NCBI RefSeq assembly: GCF_007988865.1
Contig: NZ_BJUY01000012.1
Span: 1-49,987 of the forward strand
Direction: 5' to 3'
DNA from: Alkalibacterium kapii
Lineage (GTDB): Bacteria > Bacillota > Bacilli > Lactobacillales > Carnobacteriaceae_A
Length of the DNA: 49,987 nucleotides
Part shown: piece by piece, positions 18,393 through 27,097 of the stretch
Layout of the letters: every line of letters begins with the position of its first letter
Numbering within the stretch: the first letter of the stretch is position 1
Program-made: the position numbers and the translations under genes
Notes under the pieces: generated by a model
Seen by the model: only the letters and a program-made list of their open reading frames with translations
Told to the model about the DNA's origin: nothing
Databases searched by the model: none

Positions 18393-19478
18393 GTGCCTGA
18401 TAAAAATTCAACAAAAACGGTCAGAAAAATTGTATTAAGTATTGTCTCAATTTTAATTATCCTGATTATCGTACTTTTTGTATCGGGATATAAATATTAT
18501 ACTTCGTCACTGGAACCTTTGGATCCAGAAAGCAATACTGATGTTCCGATAGAAATCCCCATCGGCTCATCACGCACAGATATTGCACGTATTCTTGAAG
18601 AAAATGACATTATAAAGAGTGCCTTTGTCTTCAACTACCATTTAAGATTTTCCGGTGAAGAAGGGTTTCAGGCAGGATATTATCTGTTTTCCCCTTCAAT
18701 GTCTACAGAGGAGATTGTAACCCAGCTTCAAGAGGGGGGCACACCGATCATGGAAGAGTCAGCAGGAAAGCTGACGATACCTGAAGGATTCACGGTGGAG
18801 CAAGTCGCAATCGTTATTGAACAGCAGACCGATTATTCAGTGGATGATTTCTTTGAGCTAATCGAAAGCGATGATTTTCTAGAAGCAAAGGCGGAAGAAT
18901 ATCCAGAACTTCTTGACAAGGCTATGGAAGTCAAAGATGACACTTTGTACACACTGGAAGGATATCTTTATCCTGCTACCTATGAATTCTTAGATGACAC
19001 ATCATTAGATGGACTAATCACTCAAATGATCGATCGTATGGATCAGGTCTTGAATGAACATTATACGGAAATAGAAAATAAAGAAACAACGGTGCACAAT
19101 ATTTTGACCTTGGCTTCTTTTGTGGAACGTGAAGGGATAACCTATGAAGACCGGGAGAAAATCGCAGGTGTCTTTTATAATCGGCTGAATGAGGGAATGC
19201 CGCTCCAAACCGATGTAAGTGTTACTTACGCTCTAGGCGAGCACCAGGAAAGAATAACTTATGATGATTTAGATGTTGATTCTCCTTATAACCTGTATGA
19301 ATACAGAGGACTTGGACCGGGGCCAGTTAATAATCCATCTGAGGATGCCATATTAGCTACACTTTATCCAGCTGAAACTGATTATATGTACTTCCTCGCT
19401 GATCTATCAACAAGAGAAGTCTATTTTTCAGAAACCTACGAACAGCACCTGGAATATAAAAATAAATATTTGAAATAG
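18393..19478 (+). CDS. mltG: Endolytic murein transglycosylase MltG (YceG/YrrL)
   Basis: Membrane-anchored enzyme that cleaves nascent glycan strands and may set their length. One N-terminal membrane segment at about residues 10-32 is followed by an extracellular LysM-like part and the catalytic YceG domain. The putative catalytic glutamate is E245 in ASFVEREGI, with YNRLNEGMPLQTDVSV and LGPGPVNNPS after it. The GTG start at 18393 follows AAAAGGATGG. The 361-aa length is normal. The position after ireB-ruvX-DUF1292 matches the B. subtilis order (yrrL). Confidence 0.94.
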   Translation: MPDKNSTKTVRKIVLSIVSILIILIIVLFVSGYKYYTSSLEPLDPESNTDVPIEIPIGSSRTDIARILEENDIIKSAFVFNYHLRFSGEEGFQAGYYLFSPSMSTEEIVTQLQEGGTPIMEESAGKLTIPEGFTVEQVAIVIEQQTDYSVDDFFELIESDDFLEAKAEEYPELLDKAMEVKDDTLYTLEGYLYPATYEFLDDTSLDGLITQMIDRMDQVLNEHYTEIENKETTVHNILTLASFVEREGITYEDREKIAGVFYNRLNEGMPLQTDVSVTYALGEHQERITYDDLDVDSPYNLYEYRGLGPGPVNNPSEDAILATLYPAETDYMYFLADLSTREVYFSETYEQHLEYKNKYLK

Positions 19479-19493
19479 TAAATAAAAGCATTG

Positions 19494-19520
19494 AGTCTTT
19501 ATCGGCTCAGTGCTTTTGTT
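19494..19520 (+). terminator. Terminator between mltG and udk
   Basis: AAAGCATTGAG pairs with CTCAGTGCTTT around a 9-base loop, with a short T-rich tail. It may allow read-through, since no promoter is evident for udk. Confidence 0.65.
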
Positions 19521-19562
19521 CAGATAAATAAGCCGGTAGTTAAAGAAAGAAGGAGTAGTGTA

Positions 19563-20207
19563 ATGAATAAAAATCAGAAAAACAAGCCGATCGTTATCGG
19601 AGTAACGGGTGGTTCGGGAAGCGGAAAAACAAGCGTCAGCCAGGCCATTTATAATTATTTTCCAGGGAAATCAATCATGATGCTCGAACAGGACTCTTAC
19701 TATAAAAACCAGGATCATTTAAGTTTTGAAGAACGTTTAAAGACGAACTACGACCATCCTTTTGCCTTTGACACAGAATTGATTATAGAACATCTACATG
19801 ACTTGTTGAATTATAAAAAAATCAATAAGCCCGTATATGACTATACCCGTCACACACGGAGTGAAGAAACAGTTGTACAAGAACCGAAAGAAGTCATTAT
19901 ACTGGAGGGTATTTTAATTCTTGAAGATGCCAGGTTGAGAGATTTGATGGATATCAAAGTCTATGTCGATACGGATGATGACATCAGAATTATACGCCGC
20001 ATCAAGCGTGACATTGAAGAACGTGGCAGAACACTAGATAATGTCATTGAACAATATCTGACGGTGGTAAAACCAATGCATACTCAGTTTATTGAACCTA
20101 CAAAAAAATATGCTGATATTATTATTCCTGAAGGCGGAAGAAATCAAGTAGCCATTGATTTAATGACCACGAAAATACATACCATCTTTCAGGAACGCTC
20201 TTTGTAA
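19563..20207 (+). CDS. udk: Uridine kinase
   Basis: Phosphorylates uridine and cytidine in pyrimidine salvage. P-loop [12 protein letters not shown] lies near the N-terminus, with [21 protein letters not shown] and [11 protein letters not shown] as nucleoside-binding and Walker B regions. I chose ATG 19563, which has AAGGAG upstream and gives the usual 214-aa length; the frame is open to 19491 but that part overlaps the upstream terminator. The mltG-udk-greA order agrees with B. subtilis. Confidence 0.95.
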   Translation: MNKNQKNKPIVIGVTGGSGSGKTSVSQAIYNYFPGKSIMMLEQDSYYKNQDHLSFEERLKTNYDHPFAFDTELIIEHLHDLLNYKKINKPVYDYTRHTRSEETVVQEPKEVIILEGILILEDARLRDLMDIKVYVDTDDDIRIIRRIKRDIEERGRTLDNVIEQYLTVVKPMHTQFIEPTKKYADIIIPEGGRNQVAIDLMTTKIHTIFQERSL

Positions 20208-20233
20208 AGTAAATCTTTAATTTATAAAAACGC

Positions 20234-20262
20234 TTTACAAGCTTTAATGTTCGTGGTATCTT
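20234..20262 (+). promoter_or_regulatory. Possible promoter of greA
   Basis: TTTACA at 20234-20239, a 17-base spacer and TATCTT at 20257-20262. The -10 box is weak. The leader would be about 75 bases. Confidence 0.4.
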
Positions 20263-20346
20263 AATTGCATTGAATAATTAGTGAGTAAAAAATCTAATGA
20301 TATACAAAATTTTACATTACTAAAGAATTTTATGAGGTGAGTAGAA

Positions 20347-20823
20347 GTGGTGACAGAAAAAGTTTATCCAATGACGATTCAAGGAAAAGAAAAATTGGAA
20401 AATGAATTGAAAGAATTAAAAACTGTAAAAAGAAAAGAAGTTGTTGAGCGCATTAAAATTGCGAGAGGATTTGGCGATTTATCAGAGAACTCAGAATATG
20501 AGTCAGCCAAAGATGAGCAGGCCTTTATCGAAGGACGTATAAGTACATTAGAAAATATGCTTCAGAACGCTGAAATCATTGACAGTTCTAAATCAAAAGA
20601 GGGCGAGGTCACTTTAGGCCGTACGGTTATATTTAAAGAGCTGCCTGACGGTATCCTTGAAGAATACGCGATAGTAGGTAAAGCCGAAGCTGATCCTTTT
20701 TCAGGTAAAATTTCAAATGAATCACCGATAGCTCAAGCGCTTTTAGGTAAAAAAGTTGGAGATAAAGTAGATATAGAAACACCTGGTGGGACAATGTCAG
20801 TGGAAATCACTAAAGTGGTATAA
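20347..20823 (+). CDS. greA: Transcription elongation factor GreA
   Basis: Rescues backtracked RNA polymerase by stimulating transcript cleavage. The N-terminal coiled coil carries the acidic tip within [16 protein letters not shown]. The C-terminal domain binds polymerase and ends [21 protein letters not shown]. The 158-aa length is normal. Two GTG codons are adjacent (20347 and 20350) after GAGGTGAG; either may start translation. A strong terminator follows at 20894. Confidence 0.96.
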   Translation: MVTEKVYPMTIQGKEKLENELKELKTVKRKEVVERIKIARGFGDLSENSEYESAKDEQAFIEGRISTLENMLQNAEIIDSSKSKEGEVTLGRTVIFKELPDGILEEYAIVGKAEADPFSGKISNESPIAQALLGKKVGDKVDIETPGGTMSVEITKVV

Positions 20824-20893
20824 ATGAAAAGCTGAAAGTAATCAGTAATATGCACATAAAGGATTTTCTTGTGATCTATCTTTAAAGTGGTGT

Positions 20894-20942
20894 AAAAGAG
20901 TTAAAAAGGTTGTAAGTTTTATAACCTTTTTAACTCTTTTTT
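20894..20942 (+). terminator. Strong terminator after greA
   Basis: A perfect 18-bp stem (20894-20911 with 20923-20940), an 11-base loop and a T-rich end. The stem is A/T-rich on both sides, so it could also work in reverse. Confidence 0.88.
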
Positions 20943-21060
20943 AAGTGTTAACTTTTAAAGATGATTTTTAATCAGACTTAAGACCTATTTTCAATAGAAG
21001 TGATGCTATTTTGTCTTGATTTCTATATAATTGTGATAGGTTGAGTAAAGGAGAGAGAGA

Positions 21061-21795
21061 ATGAGTAACTATGCTTTTAAAGCTGTACTAACAGTACTAT
21101 TCATATGGCTATTATATCAAATCGTTCATAATCCGATTTTTTTCATATTTCTTTTGTTAGCTCTGTTATTCTTCAGTTTATATAATACTTCTAAAGATAA
21201 ACAAAAACATATAAAATACTTTTGGATAAGTCTTGTATTCTTTATTAGTTCATTTATTTTTACCAGTGCTTTTTGGATATTGCTTTTACTGTTTCTGCTC
21301 TTTCAATTAAGTTCAGATGAAAAGCTGCTTGATACTGTCCGTGACCCATTCTTTCGAAAAAAACAATATTGGCGTGATAAAGAATATATTTCAATACAGT
21401 GGAGCGAAGTTGAAAAAACTGAATTAAAGTTGTATCGTAATAAATGGCTTGGTGATGACGCCGTAGGAAAAGATATTTTCAAATGGGAAGATCATAATCA
21501 TCAGAAATTAATAGGGGATACCTTTTTCGATTTAGGAAATACTATTCTACCAATAAAAGAAAATATTCTCATGGTTAGAAAAGGATTCGGAGACACCAAG
21601 CTCTTTATACCTAAAGATGTTGCACTGTCGCTCAACGTCAATATTATATTAGGAAAACTTATTATTGATGGGGAAGTCTTTGATTTGAAGAATGAGACTG
21701 TAAAATGGCAAACAGAAAACTATGACACTGCTTTGCGAAAAATAAAAGTCGTCTGCAGCACAGTTATAGGAGAAATTGAGGTAGTTTATTTATGA
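21061..21795 (+). CDS. liaF: LiaF-like membrane regulator of the envelope-stress system
   Basis: 244-aa protein with two or three hydrophobic segments in the first 85 residues and a C-terminal cytoplasmic LiaF domain (about 130-244), seen in VRKGFGDTKLFIPKDVALS and VVCSTVIGEIEVVYL. In B. subtilis LiaF holds the kinase LiaS inactive until cell-wall stress such as lipid II-binding antibiotics. The stop overlaps the liaS start by four bases (ATGA), as expected for a coupled liaFSR operon. GGAGAGAGAG precedes the ATG. No convincing LiaR operator was identified by eye. Confidence 0.88.
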   Translation: MSNYAFKAVLTVLFIWLLYQIVHNPIFFIFLLLALLFFSLYNTSKDKQKHIKYFWISLVFFISSFIFTSAFWILLLLFLLFQLSSDEKLLDTVRDPFFRKKQYWRDKEYISIQWSEVEKTELKLYRNKWLGDDAVGKDIFKWEDHNHQKLIGDTFFDLGNTILPIKENILMVRKGFGDTKLFIPKDVALSLNVNIILGKLIIDGEVFDLKNETVKWQTENYDTALRKIKVVCSTVIGEIEVVYL

Positions 21796-22844
21796 AAAAT
21801 ACCTTTTCTCAATTAATCAAGTTTTTTCTATTATTTCTTTTTATGTTTTTATTCATTACAGCTTTGATTTTACTGTCTTTATCTCCAGAAAAAGCGCTCT
21901 TTGCTTTATATGAGACTGATATCATTGGTATTCCTTTGCTCTTTTTTCTCATTTTGTTCTCTTTTGTTCTAGCTGTAATAACGCTGACATATTTGAGGAC
22001 TTTTGAGAAAAAAAAACTGAGAAAAGTAGAAGAAGGCCTGAGAATGATGAGCCAAGGACATTATTCAGCTTCTATTTTTCTTGACATGTACTCTTTAGAT
22101 ACACCCCTTCAAATCAATGAAGATATTGATCGTCAGTTTTTGAAACTGCATGAAAAACTGATGTTCATGGCTGATGAAGCATTGAAAAATGCTGAAGAAG
22201 ATAAAATACTTAATGAAGAAACAAAAAACGATATACTTGAGAATGAACGTAAACGTATCGCAAGAGAGTTACATGATTCTGTATCTCAGCAGTTATTTGC
22301 TGCATCAATGATGTTATCCGCTGTTAATCAGCAAGTCGAAGATATCCCAGAATCCTTAGCGAACCAATTAAAGATGGTAGAAGAAACAATCAATGCTTCT
22401 CAAACTGAAATGCGGGCGCTGCTTTTACACCTGAGACCGGTTCAATTGGATGGCAAATCTTTAAAACAGGGGATAGAGAACCTTCTTAAGGAATTAACAT
22501 CTAAAATTGATGTGGAGATCCATTATGAGATTGAAAAAACGACAATGCCAATCATTATGGAGGATCATTTTTTCCGTATAGTACAGGAGTTGCTGTCAAA
22601 TGTGTTGAGACATGCAAAAGCAAAAGTTTTAGAAGTATATTTAACACAAAATAAAAATATGATTCAATTGAGAGTTAATGATGATGGTGTTGGTTTTAAT
22701 GTCAATGATCAAAAGTCAGGCAGTTATGGCTTACATAACATAAAAGAGAGAATAGAAGGCATGGGTGGAAGTGTCAATGTTGTGTCACTCCCAGACTTTG
22801 GAACCCGTATAGAAATAAATGTACCTTTAATATTAGGAGAGTGA
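21792..22844 (+). CDS. liaS: Sensor histidine kinase LiaS/VraS
   Basis: 350-aa membrane kinase with two transmembrane helices (about 8-32 and 45-68), a very short extracellular loop, a linker, then HisKA_3. The phospho-acceptor is H161 in ENERKRIARELHDSVSQQ. The HATPase domain has DDGVGFNV and GSYGLHNIKERIEGMGG. The tiny loop marks an intramembrane-sensing kinase that depends on LiaF. It starts inside the liaF stop and is followed 4 bases later by liaR. Confidence 0.94.
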   Translation: MKNTFSQLIKFFLLFLFMFLFITALILLSLSPEKALFALYETDIIGIPLLFFLILFSFVLAVITLTYLRTFEKKKLRKVEEGLRMMSQGHYSASIFLDMYSLDTPLQINEDIDRQFLKLHEKLMFMADEALKNAEEDKILNEETKNDILENERKRIARELHDSVSQQLFAASMMLSAVNQQVEDIPESLANQLKMVEETINASQTEMRALLLHLRPVQLDGKSLKQGIENLLKELTSKIDVEIHYEIEKTTMPIIMEDHFFRIVQELLSNVLRHAKAKVLEVYLTQNKNMIQLRVNDDGVGFNVNDQKSGSYGLHNIKERIEGMGGSVNVVSLPDFGTRIEINVPLILGE

Positions 22845-22848
22845 TTGC

Positions 22849-23487
22849 ATGATACGATTGATGCTGGTGGATGACCATGAAATGGTGCGCTTAGGTTTAT
22901 CATCTTTTTTTTCAATTCAGAAAGATTTCCAGGTTGTAGCAGAAGCTGCAGACGGAAAGGATAGTGTAACATTAGCACTAGAAACAAAACCGGATATTAT
23001 TTTGATGGATCTGGTCATGGAAGTGATGGATGGCACAGAAGCCACGATTGAAATAATGAAAAAATGGCCTGAAGCCAAAATAATTATTTTGACAAGTTTT
23101 ATCGATGATGAGAAAGTATATCCAGCTATGGAAGCAGGAGCTTGTGGTTATATACTGAAAACATCTACAGCAACAGAAATAGCCGAAGCTGTTAGAGAAA
23201 CATACAATGGTCATAATTATATAGAGGATGAAGTATCGAATATACTTGAAGAAAAAAGAATCGAAAAAAACTCAGTGTTTTTACATGATAGACTCACGAG
23301 CCGTGAAAATGATGTCGTTCAGCTCATCGCTAAAGGCTATACGAATCAGGATATTGCAGATGAACTCTTTATCACTTTAAAGACTGTAAAAACGCATGTA
23401 TCCAATATTTTATCCAAGCTGGAAGTAGAAGATCGCACCCAAGTAGCTATTTATGCTTTCAGGCATGATATCGTAGAGAATCAATGA
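22849..23487 (+). CDS. liaR: Response regulator LiaR/VraR (NarL family)
   Basis: 212-aa regulator: receiver domain with D54 in IILMDLVMEV and a LuxR-type helix-turn-helix at about 148-205 (LTSRENDVVQLIAKGYTNQDI). It would activate envelope-stress genes after phosphorylation by LiaS. AGGAGAGTG precedes the ATG. It is the last gene of the operon; a bidirectional terminator separates it from convergent rnjA. Confidence 0.94.
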   Translation: MIRLMLVDDHEMVRLGLSSFFSIQKDFQVVAEAADGKDSVTLALETKPDIILMDLVMEVMDGTEATIEIMKKWPEAKIIILTSFIDDEKVYPAMEAGACGYILKTSTATEIAEAVRETYNGHNYIEDEVSNILEEKRIEKNSVFLHDRLTSRENDVVQLIAKGYTNQDIADELFITLKTVKTHVSNILSKLEVEDRTQVAIYAFRHDIVENQ

Positions 23488-23498
23488 AAGTAAAGTAA

Positions 23499-23542
23499 AA
23501 AAGCCCCGGGGGGAGAAACATTGTTAGTTCCCCGGGGCTTTT
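23499..23542. terminator. Bidirectional terminator between liaR and rnjA
   Basis: A perfect 13-bp GC-rich stem, AAAAGCCCCGGGG (23499-23511) with CCCCGGGGCTTTT (23530-23542), with A-runs on one side and T-runs on the other. It serves both convergent genes. Confidence 0.9.
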
Positions 23543-23550
23543 GATTTCTA

Positions 23551-25221
23551 TTAATTTGTCAATATTACAGGAAGAATGATAGGTTGTCGTTCTGTTTCAG
23601 AAAAGAGGAATGTTTTAACGTCATTGATCAATGCGTTTCTCATCTTGTATTCATTAAGCTGCTTATGTTTAAATGATCGCTGAATACTTCTATATGCGAC
23701 TTTTTGCGCTTCTTGAATGAGAGCCTCAGATTCTCTCATGTAAATAAACCCTCTGGAAATAATATCTGGTCCAGCCAGGATCTGTTTCTTGTCTGTATCG
23801 ATTGTAGCAACTATAACAACGAGTCCATTGTCAGAAAGAATTTTTCGGTCTCGAAGCACCACGTTGCCAATATCTCCGATTCCACTACCATCGACATAAA
23901 CATCACCAGCTTCAACTTCGCCTGCGCGTCTGGCGGAGTTTTCGGTGAAAGCAAGAACTTCTCCATTATCCAATATGAAACAATTTTCTTTTGGAACACC
24001 AGTTTCTTGAGCCATTTTTGCATGAATACGTTGCATGCGGTGCTCTCCGTGGATCGGTACAAAGTACTTTGGTTTCATTAGCTGCAGCATTAACTTCTGT
24101 TCCTGTTGTCCACCGTGTCCTGAAGTATGGATATTGTTTATTTTTCCATGAACAACATTTGCCCCGGCCTCGAGCAGCTGGTTGATTACTCGATTGACGC
24201 TGATTGTATTACCGGGTATCGGAGAACTTGAGAAAATCACGTTATCTCCCGGCTGGATAGAAATTTGTCTATGTGTGCTGTTTGCGATCCTGCTTAAAGC
24301 AGCCATAGGTTCACCCTGAGAGCCTGTACATAGAATCAGTACTTCGTTTGCTTTATAATTTTTTATTTCATTTGGATGAATAAATGTTCCTTCATCAGCC
24401 TGGATATACCCTAACTCTTTACCAGTTTCCAAGTTGTTGACCATGCTTCTACCAAAAACAGCGACTTTTCGTCCTGTTCTATTGGCTGCTTCAATGGCTT
24501 GTTGCACTCTGGTAATGTTTGAAGCAAAAGTAGCGAAAATAATGCGCCCATCAATATTGTTGAATAAATTTCTTATCGAGTCGCCGACCATTCTTTCAGA
24601 TTGTGTGAAATTAGGGATTTCAGCATTTGTACTGTCTGAAAGCAAGGCCAACACACCTTCTTCGCCAATACGAGCCATCTTGTGAAGATTAGCGGGGTCT
24701 CCAACTGGGGTGAAATCAAATTTGAAATCTCCAGTCTCCACAATATTTCCGTTAGGCGTTTTCACAACAATACCATATGCTTCTGGAACACTGTGTGTCG
24801 TTCTGAAAAATGACACTTGAGTCTTTCTGAACTTAACGACCGTTTCTTCATTTATTTCGTTTAAAGTAGCATCACGCAATAAATGATGTTCATTTAATTT
24901 ATTTCTGATCAATGCAAGTGCAAGTTTACCTGCATAGATGGGGATGTTAAGTTCTCTCAAAAGATAAGGTGTTCCTCCAACGTGGTCTTCGTGGCCGTGG
25001 GTAATAAACAGACCCTGGATCTTATCCTTGTTTTCCACTAGATATGAGTAGTCAGGAATGACGTAATCAATACCTAATAAATTGTCCTCAGGAAATTTGA
25101 TTCCAGCATCGATCAAGATGATTTCGTCTTGAAATTGTATTGCATAGGTATTTTTACCTATTTCGTTTAAACCACCTAAAGCAAATATGGCGGTCTCGTT
25201 ATTCTTTATATTTGATTTCAT
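23551..25221 (-). CDS. rnjA: Ribonuclease J1
   Basis: Metallo-beta-lactamase/beta-CASP nuclease with 5'-3' exonuclease and endonuclease activity, central to mRNA turnover in Firmicutes. The metal motif [10 protein letters not shown] (H75, H77, D79, H80) is intact, which favours J1 over J2, where this motif is often degenerate. The N-terminus [16 protein letters not shown] and 556-aa length fit J1. AAGGGAG precedes the ATG. In many Firmicutes rpoY (ykzG) lies directly upstream; here no such small gene is seen in the 284-base gap. A TGGTAGAAT extended -10 on the minus strand near 25359 may be its promoter. Confidence 0.94.
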   Translation of the reverse strand: MKSNIKNNETAIFALGGLNEIGKNTYAIQFQDEIILIDAGIKFPEDNLLGIDYVIPDYSYLVENKDKIQGLFITHGHEDHVGGTPYLLRELNIPIYAGKLALALIRNKLNEHHLLRDATLNEINEETVVKFRKTQVSFFRTTHSVPEAYGIVVKTPNGNIVETGDFKFDFTPVGDPANLHKMARIGEEGVLALLSDSTNAEIPNFTQSERMVGDSIRNLFNNIDGRIIFATFASNITRVQQAIEAANRTGRKVAVFGRSMVNNLETGKELGYIQADEGTFIHPNEIKNYKANEVLILCTGSQGEPMAALSRIANSTHRQISIQPGDNVIFSSSPIPGNTISVNRVINQLLEAGANVVHGKINNIHTSGHGGQQEQKLMLQLMKPKYFVPIHGEHRMQRIHAKMAQETGVPKENCFILDNGEVLAFTENSARRAGEVEAGDVYVDGSGIGDIGNVVLRDRKILSDNGLVVIVATIDTDKKQILAGPDIISRGFIYMRESEALIQEAQKVAYRSIQRSFKHKQLNEYKMRNALINDVKTFLFSETERQPIILPVILTN

Positions 25222-25436
25222 TGTTAAACTCCCTTGTATTAGTATTAATCATTAAAATCTTACTTTGCAAAACTGTCGTATATAATGGTATAACAAATGT
25301 GCTATTACTTAAATTCTCCGCTCGGTGCGTGGTGTAAGAAACCACTGATATAACTATTCTACCATACTAAAAATAATAAGTATAGAATAATGAAAGCGGG
25401 ACAAGTGATATGAGAACAGCAAACTTTAAAATTTAT
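25222..25436. other. Divergent intergenic region rnjA / HAD gene
   Basis: No gene is visible in the 284-base gap that ends at the HAD start. It holds two small hairpins, GTGGT-7-ACCAC near 25330-25346 and TATTCTA...TAGAATA near 25355-25389, without adjoining T-runs. They may be leader structures or operators; function is unknown. Confidence 0.35.
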
Positions 25437-25465
25437 TTGTAGTTTTGCATTAATTTATATATAGT
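25437..25465 (+). promoter_or_regulatory. Promoter of the HAD phosphatase gene
   Basis: TTGTAG at 25437-25442, a 17-base spacer and TATAGT at 25460-25465. RNA would start near 25472, about 34 bases before the TTG start codon. Confidence 0.6.
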
Positions 25466-25505
25466 AGGAAATGACGACATATAAATCGGGAAAGGGCGAA
25501 CAGAA

Positions 25506-26285
25506 TTGGAAAATAAAAAATTATTTATTTTTGATATCGATGGGACAGTGTTGAATGATGATAAAGAGATACCGAAAGAAACTAAAGAGGCAATTAAAGA
25601 ACTAAGTGAATCCCATGATGTAGCTATTGCAACGGGTAGAAATCGATCGATGGCCAAAGAGGTAATCAAAGAACTTGGTATCTCTCATTACATCGTATGT
25701 AATGGAGCGGCGGCCTATTACAAAAACGAAAATATTTACACGAATCATTTAAATAAAGAAGATCTTGAAAGATTATTAAAAACAGCCGATAATCACAACC
25801 ATCAACTCGTCTATGAAACGATTGATGATTTGAAACGCAGAAATAAAATACCAAATGCAAGAATGAGTGATGGTATGAAATTTGTAGGCTTCGATGTTCC
25901 AGAATATGATAAAGAATTCCATAAAGAAAACGCATTGGTTCAATGTCTCCTTTTTGTTTCAGAAGAAGAGATGGATATTTACGCGGATAAGTTTCCTCAT
26001 TTCAGATTCGTCCGCTGGTATAAAGAAGGTATTGACGTACTCCCGGTAGATGGATCAAAGTTTTTGACTATTAAAATACTCGCGAATCACATGGGAATCA
26101 ATTTGAATAATGTTATAGCTTTTGGTGATGGAATGAATGATATCGAAATGATCAAACAAGCGGGCTTAGGAGTGGCGATGGGAAACGCTAGAACAGAAGT
26201 TAAGAATGTTGCCGATATGATAACAGATTCTAATGAAAATAATGGTATTTCAAATGCACTGCGAGAATTGAATTATATTAAATAA
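25506..26285 (+). CDS. Cof-type HAD-IIB family phosphatase
   Basis: 259-aa cytoplasmic hydrolase of the HAD superfamily, C2-cap class IIB. Motif I FDIDGTVLND holds the nucleophile Asp, IATGRN is motif II, and AFGDGMNDIEM motif IV. Family members dephosphorylate sugar phosphates, nucleotides or cofactors such as FMN and PLP; the substrate here is unknown. The start is TTG at 25506 with AAAGGGCG upstream. It is monocistronic, with its own promoter and no clear terminator before the tRNA gene. Confidence 0.9.
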   Translation: MENKKLFIFDIDGTVLNDDKEIPKETKEAIKELSESHDVAIATGRNRSMAKEVIKELGISHYIVCNGAAAYYKNENIYTNHLNKEDLERLLKTADNHNHQLVYETIDDLKRRNKIPNARMSDGMKFVGFDVPEYDKEFHKENALVQCLLFVSEEEMDIYADKFPHFRFVRWYKEGIDVLPVDGSKFLTIKILANHMGINLNNVIAFGDGMNDIEMIKQAGLGVAMGNARTEVKNVADMITDSNENNGISNALRELNYIK

Positions 26286-26360
26286 ATTTGAATGAATTTG
26301 TATGAATTTTGTATATTTAAAAAAAATTTAAAAAAATACGTATAAATAAGAATTTTACTA

Positions 26361-26388
26361 TAGACAAATGTCTGAAAATAAGTAATAA
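26361..26388 (+). promoter_or_regulatory. Probable promoter of tRNA-Ala
   Basis: TAGACA at 26361-26366, a 16-base spacer and TAATAA at 26383-26388, ending about 20 bases before the mature tRNA. Confidence 0.5.
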
Positions 26389-26408
26389 TAATGGAGGACG
26401 TATTTTTG

Positions 26409-26481
26409 GGGGGTATAGCTCAGTTGGGAGAGCGCTTCGCTGGCAGCGAAGAGGTCATCGGTTCGAGCCCGATTATCTCCA
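26409..26481 (+). tRNA. tRNA-Ala (anticodon GGC)
   Basis: A full cloverleaf can be drawn. The 7-bp acceptor stem has G-U pairs at 3-70 and 5-68. The D arm is AGCTCAGTTGGGAGAGC. The anticodon stem CTTCG/CGAAG encloses loop CTGGCAG with anticodon GGC, and the T arm is ATCGG-TTCGAGC-CCGAT. The discriminator base is A73. The G3-U70 pair is the AlaRS identity element, which confirms the assignment. CCA is not encoded (the sequence continues TAC). It decodes GCC/GCU. Confidence 0.95.
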
Positions 26482-26494
26482 TACTATTCTTTTT

Positions 26495-26542
26495 AACTAC
26501 AGAATTTATCACGATCAATGTGATAGGTTCTGTAGTTTTTTT
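26495..26542 (+). terminator. Terminator after tRNA-Ala
   Basis: AACTACAGAA pairs with TTCTGTAGTT, with an inner ATCAC/GTGAT stem, followed by T7. The tRNA is therefore a single-gene transcript. Confidence 0.9.
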
Positions 26543-26554
26543 CGTAAGCGCCTG

Positions 26555-26636
26555 AGGCTGGGACGGTAAATCAATCTGTTTAGCGTTATTAATGAATGTT
26601 TTATAAATATGCTCCATAAAATAGACCTGCCGTCCA
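26555..26636 (+). repeat. Possible degenerate GGCTGGGAC-type repeat
   Basis: GAGGCTGGGACGG at about 26555-26567 resembles the 5' half of the GGGAC hairpins at 746 and 7998. A complementary CCGTCC lies at about 26630-26635. The intervening bases hold no gene. It could be a longer, decayed member of the same dispersed element. Confidence 0.35.
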
Positions 26637-26774
26637 CTTCATACCACTTCATAAATAAGTTTAATGAAATGTGATAGTTTTGTGACGATTCTCCCCTATG
26701 TTACAGCTTTAAACGCTTTTTGCCCCTCACACTTTTACTTTTATTAAAAAAAACAAAAATTTCATGTAATGTTA

Positions 26775-26803
26775 TTGAAACGCTTACAATTTTAATATAT
26801 ACT
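26775..26803 (+). promoter_or_regulatory. Promoter with overlapping cre-like site
   Basis: TTGAAA at 26775-26780, exactly 17 bases, then TATACT at 26798-26803. The -35 box overlaps TTGAAACGCTTACA, which matches about 12 of 14 positions of the CcpA operator consensus. Carbon catabolite control of the two downstream genes is a reasonable inference. Confidence 0.6.
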
Positions 26804-26843
26804 CTACACTTACTGTAATTAATATTTTATTGGAGGCGAGGAA

Positions 26844-26990
26844 GTGTTGACTGACGAGCAAATAAAAGAGCTCAAACAGCTTTTAAAAGAGTCAAAAGAA
26901 AACAATATGTCACCTGGAATCGCTCAAGTCACTAATCTGATTTATCCGGTGGACAGTCAGACAAAACAGAGCAAATTGAAAACAAAATAA
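26844..26990 (+). CDS. Small protein of 48 aa, unknown function
   Basis: An open frame below the usual length cut-off with a good ribosome site (GGAGGCGAGGAAG directly before the start) and a strong promoter 40 bases upstream. It starts at GTG 26844 or TTG 26847 and encodes a hydrophilic, Lys-rich peptide with a likely helix (DEQIKELKQLLKESKE). There are no Cys or Trp residues, signal peptide or membrane segment. No terminator is seen before the DUF1576-type gene 107 bases downstream, so both are probably on one RNA. I do not recognise the family; it might be a true small protein or a translated leader. Confidence 0.55.
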   Translation: MLTDEQIKELKQLLKESKENNMSPGIAQVTNLIYPVDSQTKQSKLKTK

Positions 26991-27097
26991 ACACACTACT
27001 GATAAAAAATCAATAAATATGTTGTTTTTTTTAATGATAAAATGGTATTTTAATATGAGAAAACAAATTTCAAACGACAACCTGGGGAGGATAGTGG

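Noticed and set aside
20228-20240. Possible CcpA site before greA
   Set aside because: The half-sites are one base out of register with the consensus.
23704-24081. Plus-strand frame of 125 codons inside rnjA
   Set aside because: Antisense to a highly conserved gene, no ribosome site, no recognisable protein features.
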